Assembly (NCBI RefSeq): GCF_001509835.1
Contig: NZ_JXTJ01000015.1
Location: 112,989-176,988, forward strand
Source: Allobosea sp. WAO
Lineage (GTDB): Bacteria > Pseudomonadota > Alphaproteobacteria > Rhizobiales > Beijerinckiaceae
Direction of reading: 5' to 3'
Length of the DNA: 64,000 nt
Part shown: positions 34,098 through 42,834 of the stretch, in pieces
Numbering within the stretch: position 1 is the stretch's first letter
Layout of the letters: each line of letters opens with the position of its first letter
Notes under the pieces: generated by a model
What the model was told of the DNA's origin: nothing
Seen by the model: only the letters and a program-made list of their open reading frames with translations
The model's database searches: none
Made by a program: the position numbers and the translations under genes

Positions 34098-35171
34098 ATG
34101 CCCCGCGATCCGATCAAGACCGCCCGTAACCGCTTGGTGGTCGATATGACGACAGAGCTCAGAGCAATGCTCCCTCAGGTTCTTAAAGAAACTGGAGTAC
34201 TCAAAGAGAGTTCACTGAATGCCATTATAGGCGGGAAAGCTGCACAGTTTATCGATCTACTGCACGAAGTGATCCTTTCACCGGAGCAATATGCGACTCT
34301 GTATATGAAGGGCTTTAGGCAGGCGATGTCGTCAGAAGATGCTCTATTTCCAAACTCGCACCGCATCAATTACGAGATGCTGAGGAAATCCGAGGCGGCT
34401 CAGAAATACTTTATGTTGTTCCTTAAGCGTTCTTATTTGAAGCATTTTGATGAATTATCACGCGTTCGACCGCCAATTGCAGAGTCTGAAATCTGGATAG
34501 GGCAGAATAAAGCCGACTACGGGCTACTGATTACGCCGCGCTACGTGAACGGTGTTTGGGAAAACGATAAAAGCGAGATCCGGCATTTTCCTAAACTGTA
34601 CTGGACCATCGGGCACATTCTGAATTCCGGCCTCGTGGTGCAAGGTGATGAGGACAAGATCGAATTTTCGGACGTTAATGCGTACTTGGCGTTTTTCAAG
34701 AACACCCTCGTTCGCGCTTCGGGGTCGCCGTATGAAAAGGAAATCGCAAATCTATACGTAGATTATGTCCGCGCATCTAACAATCCAGATAATATCCCGC
34801 TTCTTATTCCTGAATATCGTTATGAAGGTCCGGTGGCGAAGCATAAATACAGGTTGGATTTTTGTATCATCGATCCTTATACGATGCGTAAGGTCGGCTA
34901 CGAACTTTCTCCTTGGTCGACCCACGGATATCTCAGTTCTATCAGAGGTCTAAATCAGGCCAAAATCAATGAGATGGCATCCGATAATTTTGAGAAGGAG
35001 ATGCTGAAGCATCGTTCGTTTTTCAAGAAGCATGATATATATGCTCTGATATATACGGACTCGCAACTAGCAAATATTGTTAGTGTATTCGAAGATATGA
35101 AGCAATATCTCGACCCCGTCGATAAGGTAGTTCAGTTGGATTTCCATCTGCTCGATAAGTTTTTTGGCTAG
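34098..35171 (+). CDS. Orphan protein with possible PD-(D/E)xK-like motif, low GC
   Basis: A 357-residue protein I cannot assign to a named family. GC content is clearly below that of its neighbours, with AT-rich third positions, which points to recent transfer. It is soluble, mixed alpha/beta and Lys/Tyr-rich. Around residues 250-275, HKYRLDFCIIDPYTMRKVGYELSPW has a strand with Asp, then Glu, in the spacing of restriction-endonuclease-like folds, but no clear downstream Lys; this is a weak inference. It sits alone directly upstream of a phage-defence-like block. ATG 34098 with GAGGAAG upstream. Confidence 0.7.
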   Translation: MPRDPIKTARNRLVVDMTTELRAMLPQVLKETGVLKESSLNAIIGGKAAQFIDLLHEVILSPEQYATLYMKGFRQAMSSEDALFPNSHRINYEMLRKSEAAQKYFMLFLKRSYLKHFDELSRVRPPIAESEIWIGQNKADYGLLITPRYVNGVWENDKSEIRHFPKLYWTIGHILNSGLVVQGDEDKIEFSDVNAYLAFFKNTLVRASGSPYEKEIANLYVDYVRASNNPDNIPLLIPEYRYEGPVAKHKYRLDFCIIDPYTMRKVGYELSPWSTHGYLSSIRGLNQAKINEMASDNFEKEMLKHRSFFKKHDIYALIYTDSQLANIVSVFEDMKQYLDPVDKVVQLDFHLLDKFFG

Positions 35172-35631
35172 GTTTGGCCGCACCAGGACGTGGCGCCGTG
35201 ATTTTCGTCATCGCTGGGTTGGCGGGCTTGCGAGCGGCCCGGCCGCTCGATGCAGCCCCCCGACGCCGTGTCTCTTGCGGATTCTTGCGCCCGGGGGGCT
35301 CAGTCCACGCGAGACCCTCGACCGGCTGATGCCGCACTCATGGTCGAGGGGACCTTTGCGAGCCGGGTTGGCGAACAAATAGCGGAAGGCGGTCGCGTTG
35401 ATCGCTCTCACGCCATCGAACGATGCCAGGACGAGCAGTCAACTGTACGACGCCGATCATGTGTCGGACGGTCGACAGGTCCGCTTCAACGAAGGCGGAT
35501 TTGCGCCATCCGCCTGCGTATTCAGCCGCTACTAGGGCGAGGCAAGTTATCAGAATGGCCTGTTGTAACCTTAGAGAAAGTGGATAGTTTTTCTCTCGCT
35601 AGGATTGCGAAGGTTCGGCGCTGGGGGGCGA
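35172..35631. other. Gene-free spacer upstream of the ABC-3C set
   Basis: About 460 bp without a supported gene. A minus-strand reading near 35,300-35,410 (AINATAFRYLFANPA) looks protein-like but is short and has no start signal, so it may be a remnant. The right part should contain the promoter of the defence genes (AT-richer stretch about 35,540-35,610). Confidence 0.4.
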
Positions 35632-36885
35632 GTGAGCGAGATCGAGACGCGTGTCGATGAAATGTCCGTGCCGGATGCAGGCGACGAGACTCAAAGACGT
35701 TTCCGCTACCAGATCAACTTTACGGCGCTTAAATGCCTTCAGACCTTGAGAAACGGATCTGATGTCAAAGCGGTCTATTGCGAGCATGTTGAAGATGTCC
35801 TGATTGAGCACGGCGACGGCAGCTTAACGGGCATCCAGGTCAAGAGCCGCGAACTCAATCAGAAGCCATTTCGATCGACTGATCCATCCGTACGTGGCTC
35901 CCTGATCCGGTTCTGTGTCCGCGATGCTCGCTATCCCGGTCGCTTCAGGCAGTTCGTTCTGGTCACAAACTTCGTTTTCTTTGCTGGTGATGGCGTCGAC
36001 GACTTGCGCAATGTGCTCAAGCGCTGCCGGGAAAACCCGGGTCACGACGGATGCGGCACTCGTGACAGGATCGTCGCCTATCTCAAGGTTGTCGCCGGCG
36101 CGGCAGGGGTTCCCGTTGAGGATGTTGTTCGAACCCTTGCGAGGGTGGTTCTAGAGGAACGGCGAACCGGCATCGATCAGCCGGATATCGAGATCGTTCA
36201 CGCACTGGGTGAATTTCCAGCGCTCAGAGAGCTGCGGTGGGCGGAGTTGTTCGTGATGGCAAAGGGACTTCGAGGTCACGTCTGGGAAGTGTCCTCGCCC
36301 GGGCTGTCGGGCTTCATTCTTGACGTTCACGACGTCGTCGAAAACTTGCCTCAACATTTGGAGCGGCTCCGGACGGCCCGAAAGCGGATCGATGGAGAGG
36401 TCCTTCGCAGCTTGATGCAGCCGCAGTCCGTCAGCGGCGAGCTGCTAGCGATCGCAGGCTTCACAACGCGTGAGTCGATACCGCCGGGTCTGGGAAAAAT
36501 GGAGCTCAAAATGGCAGCCGGCTCCATCAGCTATGCCGACATCGACGAAATGAAGGACGATGTATCCTCGCTCGATACCGCCTTCCTCCGTTGGAAGGAA
36601 AAGTTCGGCCTGACCGAGGCGAACAAGAGGCTGGCCCATTTTCAGCACTTCGCCAAACGAGCCGCGCGCGACGCCGAGAAGGCCGCCGAGCTTACCGGCG
36701 CACCGTACGGCCCGGCAATGTTCGAGGCGTTGAAAGCCCAAGCGGGTGCGATCAGCCAAGCGGAAGCGAGTACCCTATTCGGCTGCCGCGCCGAGCATCT
36801 GATTGGTGCGGCGGGTCTGCTCTCCGAGGAATGCCGGGTCTGGTGGGATCCCTCGCGGACGCTCCCGCTTACGGAGACCGAGTAG
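35632..36885 (+). CDS. DUF4297/Cap4-like dsDNA nuclease effector of an ABC-3C system
   Basis: A 417-residue protein. Residues ~15-75 (DETQRRFRYQINFTALKCL ... CEHVEDVL...GIQVKSRE) match the N-terminal DUF4297/Cap4 nuclease domain: an E-x-D strand followed by the Q-V-K catalytic motif of a restriction-endonuclease fold. The C-terminal ~300 residues are helical and unassigned, probably contacting the partner proteins. It is followed by a 183-residue middle component and an SMC-like ATPase, the layout of ABC three-component conflict systems. GTG at 35632 after a GGGGGG tract; ATG 35662 is an alternative. Confidence 0.7.
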   Translation: MSEIETRVDEMSVPDAGDETQRRFRYQINFTALKCLQTLRNGSDVKAVYCEHVEDVLIEHGDGSLTGIQVKSRELNQKPFRSTDPSVRGSLIRFCVRDARYPGRFRQFVLVTNFVFFAGDGVDDLRNVLKRCRENPGHDGCGTRDRIVAYLKVVAGAAGVPVEDVVRTLARVVLEERRTGIDQPDIEIVHALGEFPALRELRWAELFVMAKGLRGHVWEVSSPGLSGFILDVHDVVENLPQHLERLRTARKRIDGEVLRSLMQPQSVSGELLAIAGFTTRESIPPGLGKMELKMAAGSISYADIDEMKDDVSSLDTAFLRWKEKFGLTEANKRLAHFQHFAKRAARDAEKAAELTGAPYGPAMFEALKAQAGAISQAEASTLFGCRAEHLIGAAGLLSEECRVWWDPSRTLPLTETE

Positions 36886-36886
36886 C

Positions 36887-37438
36887 GTGGCCACCTTGCC
36901 CGAGATCGTGAACTATCTGGAGGGGGACGACGCGCTTCATCTCGGGCGTCTGCTTGTCCTCATCGATACGTTCGGCGGCCGCAACGGCGAGAAGCAGATT
37001 GAAGGGCTGACGAAGCTCGCCAAGCTCGATTTCTTGCTTCGATACCCCGATTATCTCGAACGGGCGCTTTTGGCCCGCGACGTGCTGGACCCGTCGATCG
37101 GCGCCCACGATTTCGAGCGCCACTCGATCGAAGCGCGCATGGTGCGGTTCAAGTACGGCCCCTGGGACCATCGATACCGTCGATTCCTCAACACTCTCGC
37201 TGGCCGTGGACTGGTTGCGGTCGGTGCCAGTGGTCGCACGATCATGATCGGACTCACGGAGCGCGGCCGCCGGGCGGCCTCGTCACTACGTGAAGAGCCT
37301 GAGTACGCCGCAATCGCTCAACGTGCGATTCTGCTCAAACGCCATCTGGACCTATCGGCCAGTACGCTGATGGAGTTCGTCTACAAGACTTTCCCGGAAC
37401 TGGCGTCGCTTCGCATGGGTGAGACCATCGAACAATGA
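36887..37438 (+). CDS. ABC-3C middle component-like protein
   Basis: A 183-residue alpha-helical protein with a winged-helix-like C-terminal half (FKYGPWDHRYRRFLNTLAGR, MIGLTERGRRAASSLRE). The GTG start at 36887 is one base after the effector stop, and its stop overlaps the ATPase start (ATGA, 37435-37438). Small helical linker proteins in this position are the middle components of ABC-3C systems and are thought to bridge ATPase and effector. Assignment rests mainly on context. Confidence 0.65.
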   Translation: MATLPEIVNYLEGDDALHLGRLLVLIDTFGGRNGEKQIEGLTKLAKLDFLLRYPDYLERALLARDVLDPSIGAHDFERHSIEARMVRFKYGPWDHRYRRFLNTLAGRGLVAVGASGRTIMIGLTERGRRAASSLREEPEYAAIAQRAILLKRHLDLSASTLMEFVYKTFPELASLRMGETIEQ

Positions 37439-39375
37439 AAATTCGACTTGAAACGCTAAAATTATACTGCCGCAAAAGCGAGGAAATCGTCAGATTTGGA
37501 CGAAATATCACATTTGTACATGGAATTTTGAGTCTCGGAAAGTCGACGATTGCCCGCTTGGTCGATTTTTGTTTTGGCGGATCCCTCGAGCTCACGACCG
37601 CAGTTCAACGAGAACTTCTGTCGGTCCAGCTTACCCTCACGATTGGTGAGAGGCAGGTGCTGATCGAGCGCGTCAAAGGAGAGGGGGTGGCGAAGGTTTC
37701 GTGGATTGAAGACGATGGCGAGCCTGTCGCTCTTCTGATCCGGACAAAGGGGGATGGCCCCGTCGTATATGGTGACGACGTGGTCAACCTGAGCGACCTT
37801 CTCTTGCGGCTGCTTGGCTACCCGATCATCCGGGTTCGCAAGCGAACCGGCGATGATGACTCTCCCATGGTACGTCTCAGCTTCCGGGACCTACTGAAAT
37901 TCTGCTACCTTGAGCAGGAACAACTGGATTCCTCCTTTTTTCGCCTGGGCCAACCCGTTCTTGCGGAAAAGAGCAAGGACGCACTTAACTTTTTCGCGGG
38001 CTATTACAGTGAGCGGCTGAGTACGTTGCAGGCCGAGTTCGATCAGGCACGTACCGATCAGAGGTCCAAAACCGAAGCGGCAGAGCGTATCCGTGGGTTC
38101 CTGGCACAGTTCGGCTTCGCCTCCGCCTCCCAGATCGACGCCGAGATCGTGAAGGATCACTTCCGGCTCGTCGATGTGCAAGCCGACCTGACCGCGAGTG
38201 CGAACGACTTCTTCAGGCAGACCCATTTCGTGGACGAACAACGCGTCCGCCTGCGTCAAATGTCGAACCAGCTCGATGCCGAACAGGAGACCTTGGAAGA
38301 TCTCGATCGCCGGATCGAGGAACAGAGAGAACTCCGCGCCGAACTCATGTCTATGAAGTTCAAGGTGGCGCGTGCGGATCGGGCTCGGTCCGTTCTATCC
38401 GGCAGCGCATTCGAAAATTGTCCGCAGTGCGGCCAACCCCTCGCGGCTCATCGGGCCCCGGAAGGAAGTTGCTATCTGTGCCTTCAGGTCGTGCTTCCGA
38501 GCAGCGATGAGATCAATCCCGCGAGCATCAGCAGCGACCTGGAAGCCAGGCTTACGGACATCGAACAGGCGCTTCGTCGGCACGCCATCGCGCGCAAGCG
38601 GCAGTTGGAGCGGATCGTAAAGCTCGTAGCAGACAAAGACCGGCTGGACCACGATGTGTCGGAGTTACTGAGCGGCTACGAGACGGATCGCGCTGCCCGT
38701 TCGCGGCAAGCGGAACGTGAGGTTGCTGAAATTGAAGAACGCAAAAGGTTTCTCAATCGGGTCAGGGCCATGCCCGGCGCAGTTACCGAGATGCTCGCCG
38801 AAGCCGACAAGCTGTCCGAGGTTATCACGCGGCTGGAACGAGAGATCCGACAGGAGCAGATGCGGCTCAGCAAGGCCGATGAGAATTTCAGGGCGTTGGG
38901 CGAAAACTTCCTCGAAGCCTTGATCGCGACGCGTGTTCCCGGGGTGGGGCCCAAGGACACCGTCAACATCAACCGCAGGACCCTAATCCCGGAGATCTGG
39001 CCCGAGGGCGACGAAACGGCTGCCTATAGCTTTTTCACGGCCGGCAGCGGGGGGAAGAAGACCCTGTTCACGATCTGCTTCGCCTTGGCTCTCCATCGGA
39101 CTGCGGCGATCAAGGCCATGCCGGTGCCCTCGTTGCTCATCATCGACACTCCGCTCAAGAATATCACCCCGGACATCAATCCCGAGCTGGTGGCGGCCTT
39201 CTACACATACCTTTATCGGATCGCCGAGACGGACCTGCTGAGTCATCAAATAGTGATCATCGATCAAGCGTTGGTCGAGCCCTCGCCAGCAAGCCCGTTG
39301 GATTTCGTAGATCGGCTCATGACGGAGGACGATCCCGAGCACCCGCCGCTGATTTCGTATTATCACGGTCCTTGA
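37435..39375 (+). CDS. SMC/Rad50-like ABC ATPase of ABC-3C system
   Basis: A 646-residue protein: Walker A GILSLGKST (~residues 30-38), a long coiled-coil middle (~170-500), a CxxC zinc-hook-like pair (CPQCGQPL ... CYLC, ~residues 327-349), the ABC signature region SGGKKTLFTICFALALH and Walker B SLLIIDTPLK. The usual catalytic Glu after Walker B Asp is Thr here (IIDTP), as often seen in such defence ATPases. It probably senses invading nucleic acid structure and licenses the nuclease. Tightly coupled to the two upstream genes. Confidence 0.8.
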   Translation: MKIRLETLKLYCRKSEEIVRFGRNITFVHGILSLGKSTIARLVDFCFGGSLELTTAVQRELLSVQLTLTIGERQVLIERVKGEGVAKVSWIEDDGEPVALLIRTKGDGPVVYGDDVVNLSDLLLRLLGYPIIRVRKRTGDDDSPMVRLSFRDLLKFCYLEQEQLDSSFFRLGQPVLAEKSKDALNFFAGYYSERLSTLQAEFDQARTDQRSKTEAAERIRGFLAQFGFASASQIDAEIVKDHFRLVDVQADLTASANDFFRQTHFVDEQRVRLRQMSNQLDAEQETLEDLDRRIEEQRELRAELMSMKFKVARADRARSVLSGSAFENCPQCGQPLAAHRAPEGSCYLCLQVVLPSSDEINPASISSDLEARLTDIEQALRRHAIARKRQLERIVKLVADKDRLDHDVSELLSGYETDRAARSRQAEREVAEIEERKRFLNRVRAMPGAVTEMLAEADKLSEVITRLEREIRQEQMRLSKADENFRALGENFLEALIATRVPGVGPKDTVNINRRTLIPEIWPEGDETAAYSFFTAGSGGKKTLFTICFALALHRTAAIKAMPVPSLLIIDTPLKNITPDINPELVAAFYTYLYRIAETDLLSHQIVIIDQALVEPSPASPLDFVDRLMTEDDPEHPPLISYYHGP

Positions 39376-39416
39376 GCCTTGCTCGAGCGCGCCGAGGCTA
39401 ACCGAATGGCTAACCC

Positions 39417-40172
39417 ATGACGTTTTACGATATGCCTGACAGTTGGCTGGAGCGGGCGCGACTTCTCGAGAACGTCATGCGGGCGAGCTGCACCGGCGGC
39501 GAACGCGACGAGCCGATGTATTCGGCCTTGCGAAGCGAATTTATGCAGGACGACCAGCTCAAAGCCTTGTTGCCGGAGATGGTGCGGACGAACCGGACCC
39601 TCGCGTCCCTGTGGGGTGAGCTCGGCGAGATCGCCGGGTACAAGGGGCGGCGAAAGCACCTGAACGACGCCTTCACCCGGATTATCGATCACCTCGAGGG
39701 AGCGAATCGTGCGCCTCTCGACATCGTCGCTGGCGACACGTTGGCGACGTTCGACAGCGACGGCGTGCATGCGGTCTGGACCAAAGCCCTGGCGCGGCGA
39801 ACAACCGACCCCGAGGGCGCGATCACCATGGCCCGAACCCTGCTGGAGACGGTCTGCAAGCGCGTGCTCGACGAGCGGGATGAGAGCTACGACGACCGGG
39901 CGGATCTGCCCGATCTGTACAAGGCGGTGGCCAACTTACTGAATTTGGCGCCTGACCAGCACACCGAGGCACCGATCAAGGCGATCCTTGGCAGCGCCAT
40001 GAATTTGGTCAACGGCCTCGGCACCCTACGGAACAGGCTGTCGGACTCGCACGGCCGAGGCGGCAAGATTCCAGTAAGACCCTCACAGCGCCATGCCAGC
40101 CTTGCAGTCAACATGGCCGGAGCCTTGGCGGCCTTCGTCGTGGAGACACATCAAGAAAAAGCAGCCGCCTAA
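39417..40172 (+). CDS. Abortive infection family protein (Abi-C/HEPN-like)
   Basis: A 251-residue protein. The C-terminal third has EGAITMARTLLETVCKRVLDE and the LRNRLSDSHGRG segment, in which R-x4-S-H-type residues resemble the HEPN RNase-like site of the Abi-C family. It lies 41 bp after the ABC ATPase on the same strand, so it may be a fourth member of the system or an independent abortive-infection gene. Its stop codon overlaps the convergent NADAR gene by 4 bp. Confidence 0.75.
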   Translation: MTFYDMPDSWLERARLLENVMRASCTGGERDEPMYSALRSEFMQDDQLKALLPEMVRTNRTLASLWGELGEIAGYKGRRKHLNDAFTRIIDHLEGANRAPLDIVAGDTLATFDSDGVHAVWTKALARRTTDPEGAITMARTLLETVCKRVLDERDESYDDRADLPDLYKAVANLLNLAPDQHTEAPIKAILGSAMNLVNGLGTLRNRLSDSHGRGGKIPVRPSQRHASLAVNMAGALAAFVVETHQEKAAA

Positions 40173-40813
40173 ATCGGCGGCAGCCTGGATGCGAAGTAGT
40201 CGAAGTCGGCTACGGCTTTCTCAAGCTCCGACCTTGCATAAAGGCTCTTGAGTTCCGCGAACGCCCGCGCCTGGCAGTTGACCTGCTTCTCGGGGTTGAA
40301 CTCGATGTCCGTGTAACCGTCGTAGTCGACGTTGGCTGCGATCCACTCGGAGTGTCCGGCCAGAGCTCGAATGTAGAGCCAGTCATAAAAGGCGTTCTTC
40401 GGGCTCAGCGGGAAGCGCTTTCCTTCCAGTTCAAAGCCGATCAGATTGCCGGCGTCGATCTCACGGATGAAGCGTTTCGCCTCACGCGGCTGAAACTCAA
40501 ATATCTCGGGGAACGGTCCCTGGCGCTCGAAGACCTTCGAGCCTTGGTAGACGCTCTCCAAGGGGTATTGAAATCCCTCCAGATTGATCTTGAGGCTAAA
40601 GGCGCTCAACCTGCGGCCAACCTCGACATCGGACTTCGTCGAAATTTCGAGGACATTCTCCAGGCCAGCGCGCTTGGCAGCATTATGCAGCGCGATGACG
40701 TTTTTCTTTTTTTGACTTTCTGCGAACCCCGAAGACCAGTTGAACTCGAAGGACCGCTCGTGGGTCAGTTGAGTGCCCGCTAGGGTCGGGATGAACACCG
40801 GTCTGCTGGCCAC
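40169..40813 (-). CDS. NADAR-type antitoxin associated with DarT1
   Basis: A 214-residue protein with RPVFIPTLAGTQL, then FEFNWSSGFAESQKKKNV, features of the DarT1-associated NADAR antitoxin family. NADAR hydrolases remove ADP-ribose from guanine bases in DNA, reversing the toxin. The GTG start (40813-40811) overlaps the stop codon of the toxin gene by 1 nt (TAGTG), so the two are translationally coupled. It is convergent with the Abi gene. Confidence 0.8.
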   Translation of the reverse strand: MASRPVFIPTLAGTQLTHERSFEFNWSSGFAESQKKKNVIALHNAAKRAGLENVLEISTKSDVEVGRRLSAFSLKINLEGFQYPLESVYQGSKVFERQGPFPEIFEFQPREAKRFIREIDAGNLIGFELEGKRFPLSPKNAFYDWLYIRALAGHSEWIAANVDYDGYTDIEFNPEKQVNCQARAFAELKSLYARSELEKAVADFDYFASRLPPI

Positions 40814-41346
40814 TAGTAACGCACCATGATCATTGCCCTGGGTACCAAGGTTGGAACGAGTACCTCGAATTTTTCGGCTGCGCGCAGTCTCGTCTGGATC
40901 GCCGCGTCAGTCCAATCGGTCCGACTATAGAGGACCTCGATGTCCATATGGGCGATGGCCTCGGCTATCGGCAAGATCAATACGTCGTTTGCGTTGGCCA
41001 CGCCAAGAGCGACTCTCACTCCCGGAGTGGCCAGAACCGCTGGATTGATGCCGAGATAATGCGGCTTTGGGAGCCGCCCGGCCTGCTGCGCCAGAAACTT
41101 CATGCCATGGTTCCGGGTCATGCATAGGCTGACGTATGGATCGATCCCCCGCTCTAAATCCAGCCTCTGGCTTAGTTCGTTGCCACCGGTCGCGGTCGGT
41201 GGCCAGAGGCCCTTGGCGCGTAGCTGTGACTTCGACAGGATTCCGTGTGCGTTAATCCCTGCGAAGTTCGCTTCATCGGTGAAATGGTAGAGATGCTGGT
41301 GCTGCGGGCTCGCGGCGATATGCCTTACAAGTTCGTCGACTGTCAT
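40813..41346 (-). CDS. DarT1-type DNA ADP-ribosyltransferase toxin
   Basis: A 177-residue protein with the DarT fold: LYHFTDEANFAGINAHGILS (NAD-binding His), then GGNELSQRLDLERGIDPYVSLCMT, and a late strand with Glu (MDIEVLYSRTDW) fitting the catalytic Glu. DarT1 proteins ADP-ribosylate guanine in single-stranded DNA with NAD+, blocking replication; they act as toxins and phage-defence factors. The first gene of the pair is the toxin, the antitoxin follows. Confidence 0.82.
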   Translation of the reverse strand: MTVDELVRHIAASPQHQHLYHFTDEANFAGINAHGILSKSQLRAKGLWPPTATGGNELSQRLDLERGIDPYVSLCMTRNHGMKFLAQQAGRLPKPHYLGINPAVLATPGVRVALGVANANDVLILPIAEAIAHMDIEVLYSRTDWTDAAIQTRLRAAEKFEVLVPTLVPRAMIMVRY

Positions 41347-41585
41347 TCTTGTTACCCCCCCGGCGATCTAGTAGGGCGAAGAGGGATCCTGACAACCTAT
41401 GCGTTAGGTGTATCGCGCTGTGCACCTCGCCTGGGAGCAGCACGAGCGGATGGGATTGGCGCGGCAATCTCGCGTCGCCGCATAGGAATGACGATTGCGA
41501 CCGCAATGCCCATCCGGCGCGCACATCGTCAGCGATTGGCACAAGCCGCAAGCGGGGTAGCCGAGTTTCCCCGATCTCTAAGTGC
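41347..41585. other. Spacer between darT1 and arsJ
   Basis: About 240 bp. On the minus strand a GGGGGGG tract just upstream of the toxin ATG can serve as ribosome binding site; the toxin promoter should lie here. No other gene is supported. Confidence 0.35.
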
Positions 41586-42830
41586 CTAGATCTGTTCCGG
41601 CGCGAGCTCATCTCGCCCTGGCAACGCGAGCGTTGCCAGGAAACAGGCGATCAGCATCAGGCATGATCCGATCAGGCAGGCGAAAATGCCGCCCCATTGG
41701 TAGAGCAGGCCTGAAAGCAATGTGCCGGTGAAGCGCCCCAACGCGTTGGCGGCATAGTAGAACCCGACATCCTCGGCTGCCTTCTCGGATCCGGCATAGG
41801 CCAGGATCAGATAGGAGTGGACCGAGGAATTGACGGCGAAGGCAAAGCCGAACAGGCCCAGGCCGACCACCAGGACGATATCCGGCCTCAATCCCGAGTT
41901 GCTCGCCAGAACCGCGGCGATGGCGGCGGGAATGATGGCGAGGATCAGCGACCAGCGCCTTGCAGCTCTCACCTCCTGCGTCAGGCCGTCGGGACTGCCC
42001 TTGACCACGGCGGGCGCCGCTGCTTGCACGAGCCCGTAGCCGATGGTCCACAGCGCGACGAAGCTGCCGACCATCGTGAAGGTCCAGCCCGCGGCGTAGA
42101 GGAAGACGGGCACGCCGACGACGAACCAGACGTCCCGGGCTCCGAAGAGGGCGACGCGCGCGATCGCGAGCAGATTCACGCCACGGTTCTTGCCGAAGAG
42201 CTCGCGTGCGCTCTTGCTCGCCTTGGCCTTTCCGAGCATGAGCGGCAGCGAGATCACCACCCCGAACAGCACTACGCTGAGCGCAACCGCCATCGCCCAC
42301 AGCGCGCCCCGGAAGCCGAGGAGTTCGAGCAGCAGCCCGCCGAGGAAGAAGCCGAAGCCCTTCATCGCGTTCTTCGAGCCTGTGAACCAGGCGACCCAGC
42401 GGAAGAGGCGGCCTTCTGAATCCTGCGTCTTCGCGGCGGTTTCGGCGATCTTGATGGCCGATTTCGAGGCCGTCTTCGTCAGATCCTTGGCGACGCCGCA
42501 GATACCCTGGGCGAGTACCACCCAGATCACGGAGGCAACGGCCGACCAATCTGGCGAAAGAGCCGAGAGGACCAGAAAGCCGGTGATCTGCGTCGTCAGG
42601 CCGATCGCGAGCATCCTGGTGATGCCGTAGCGCGCTGCGAGCCAGCCGCCGATGAAGTTGGCCATCACGCCCGCCGCCTCATAGAGGAGGAAGAGAAAAG
42701 CGAGGGTGAAAGGCGAGTATCCGAGCCTAAAGAAGTGCAGCAGCACGAGCATACGCAAAGCGCCGTCCGTGAGGGTGAAGCCCCAATATGCGGCCGTCAC
42801 AATGGCGTAGTTGCGCGTGCCCTCATTCAT
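41586..42830 (-). CDS. arsJ: ArsJ, 1-arseno-3-phosphoglycerate efflux permease
   Basis: A 414-residue MFS protein with 11-12 membrane helices. The opening NYAIVTAAYWGFTLTDGALRMLVLLHF and the GICGVAKDLTKTASKSAIK loop are characteristic of ArsJ. It exports 1-arseno-3-phosphoglycerate, which then decays to arsenate outside. It lies 4 bp after the paired gapdh gene, its constant partner. ATG at 42830. Confidence 0.93.
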   Translation of the reverse strand: MNEGTRNYAIVTAAYWGFTLTDGALRMLVLLHFFRLGYSPFTLAFLFLLYEAAGVMANFIGGWLAARYGITRMLAIGLTTQITGFLVLSALSPDWSAVASVIWVVLAQGICGVAKDLTKTASKSAIKIAETAAKTQDSEGRLFRWVAWFTGSKNAMKGFGFFLGGLLLELLGFRGALWAMAVALSVVLFGVVISLPLMLGKAKASKSARELFGKNRGVNLLAIARVALFGARDVWFVVGVPVFLYAAGWTFTMVGSFVALWTIGYGLVQAAAPAVVKGSPDGLTQEVRAARRWSLILAIIPAAIAAVLASNSGLRPDIVLVVGLGLFGFAFAVNSSVHSYLILAYAGSEKAAEDVGFYYAANALGRFTGTLLSGLLYQWGGIFACLIGSCLMLIACFLATLALPGRDELAPEQI

Positions 42831-42834
42831 CGCG

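Noticed and set aside
41608..42549. 313-residue frame overlapping arsJ on the same strand
   Set aside because: Arg-rich alternate frame of a confident membrane transporter gene.
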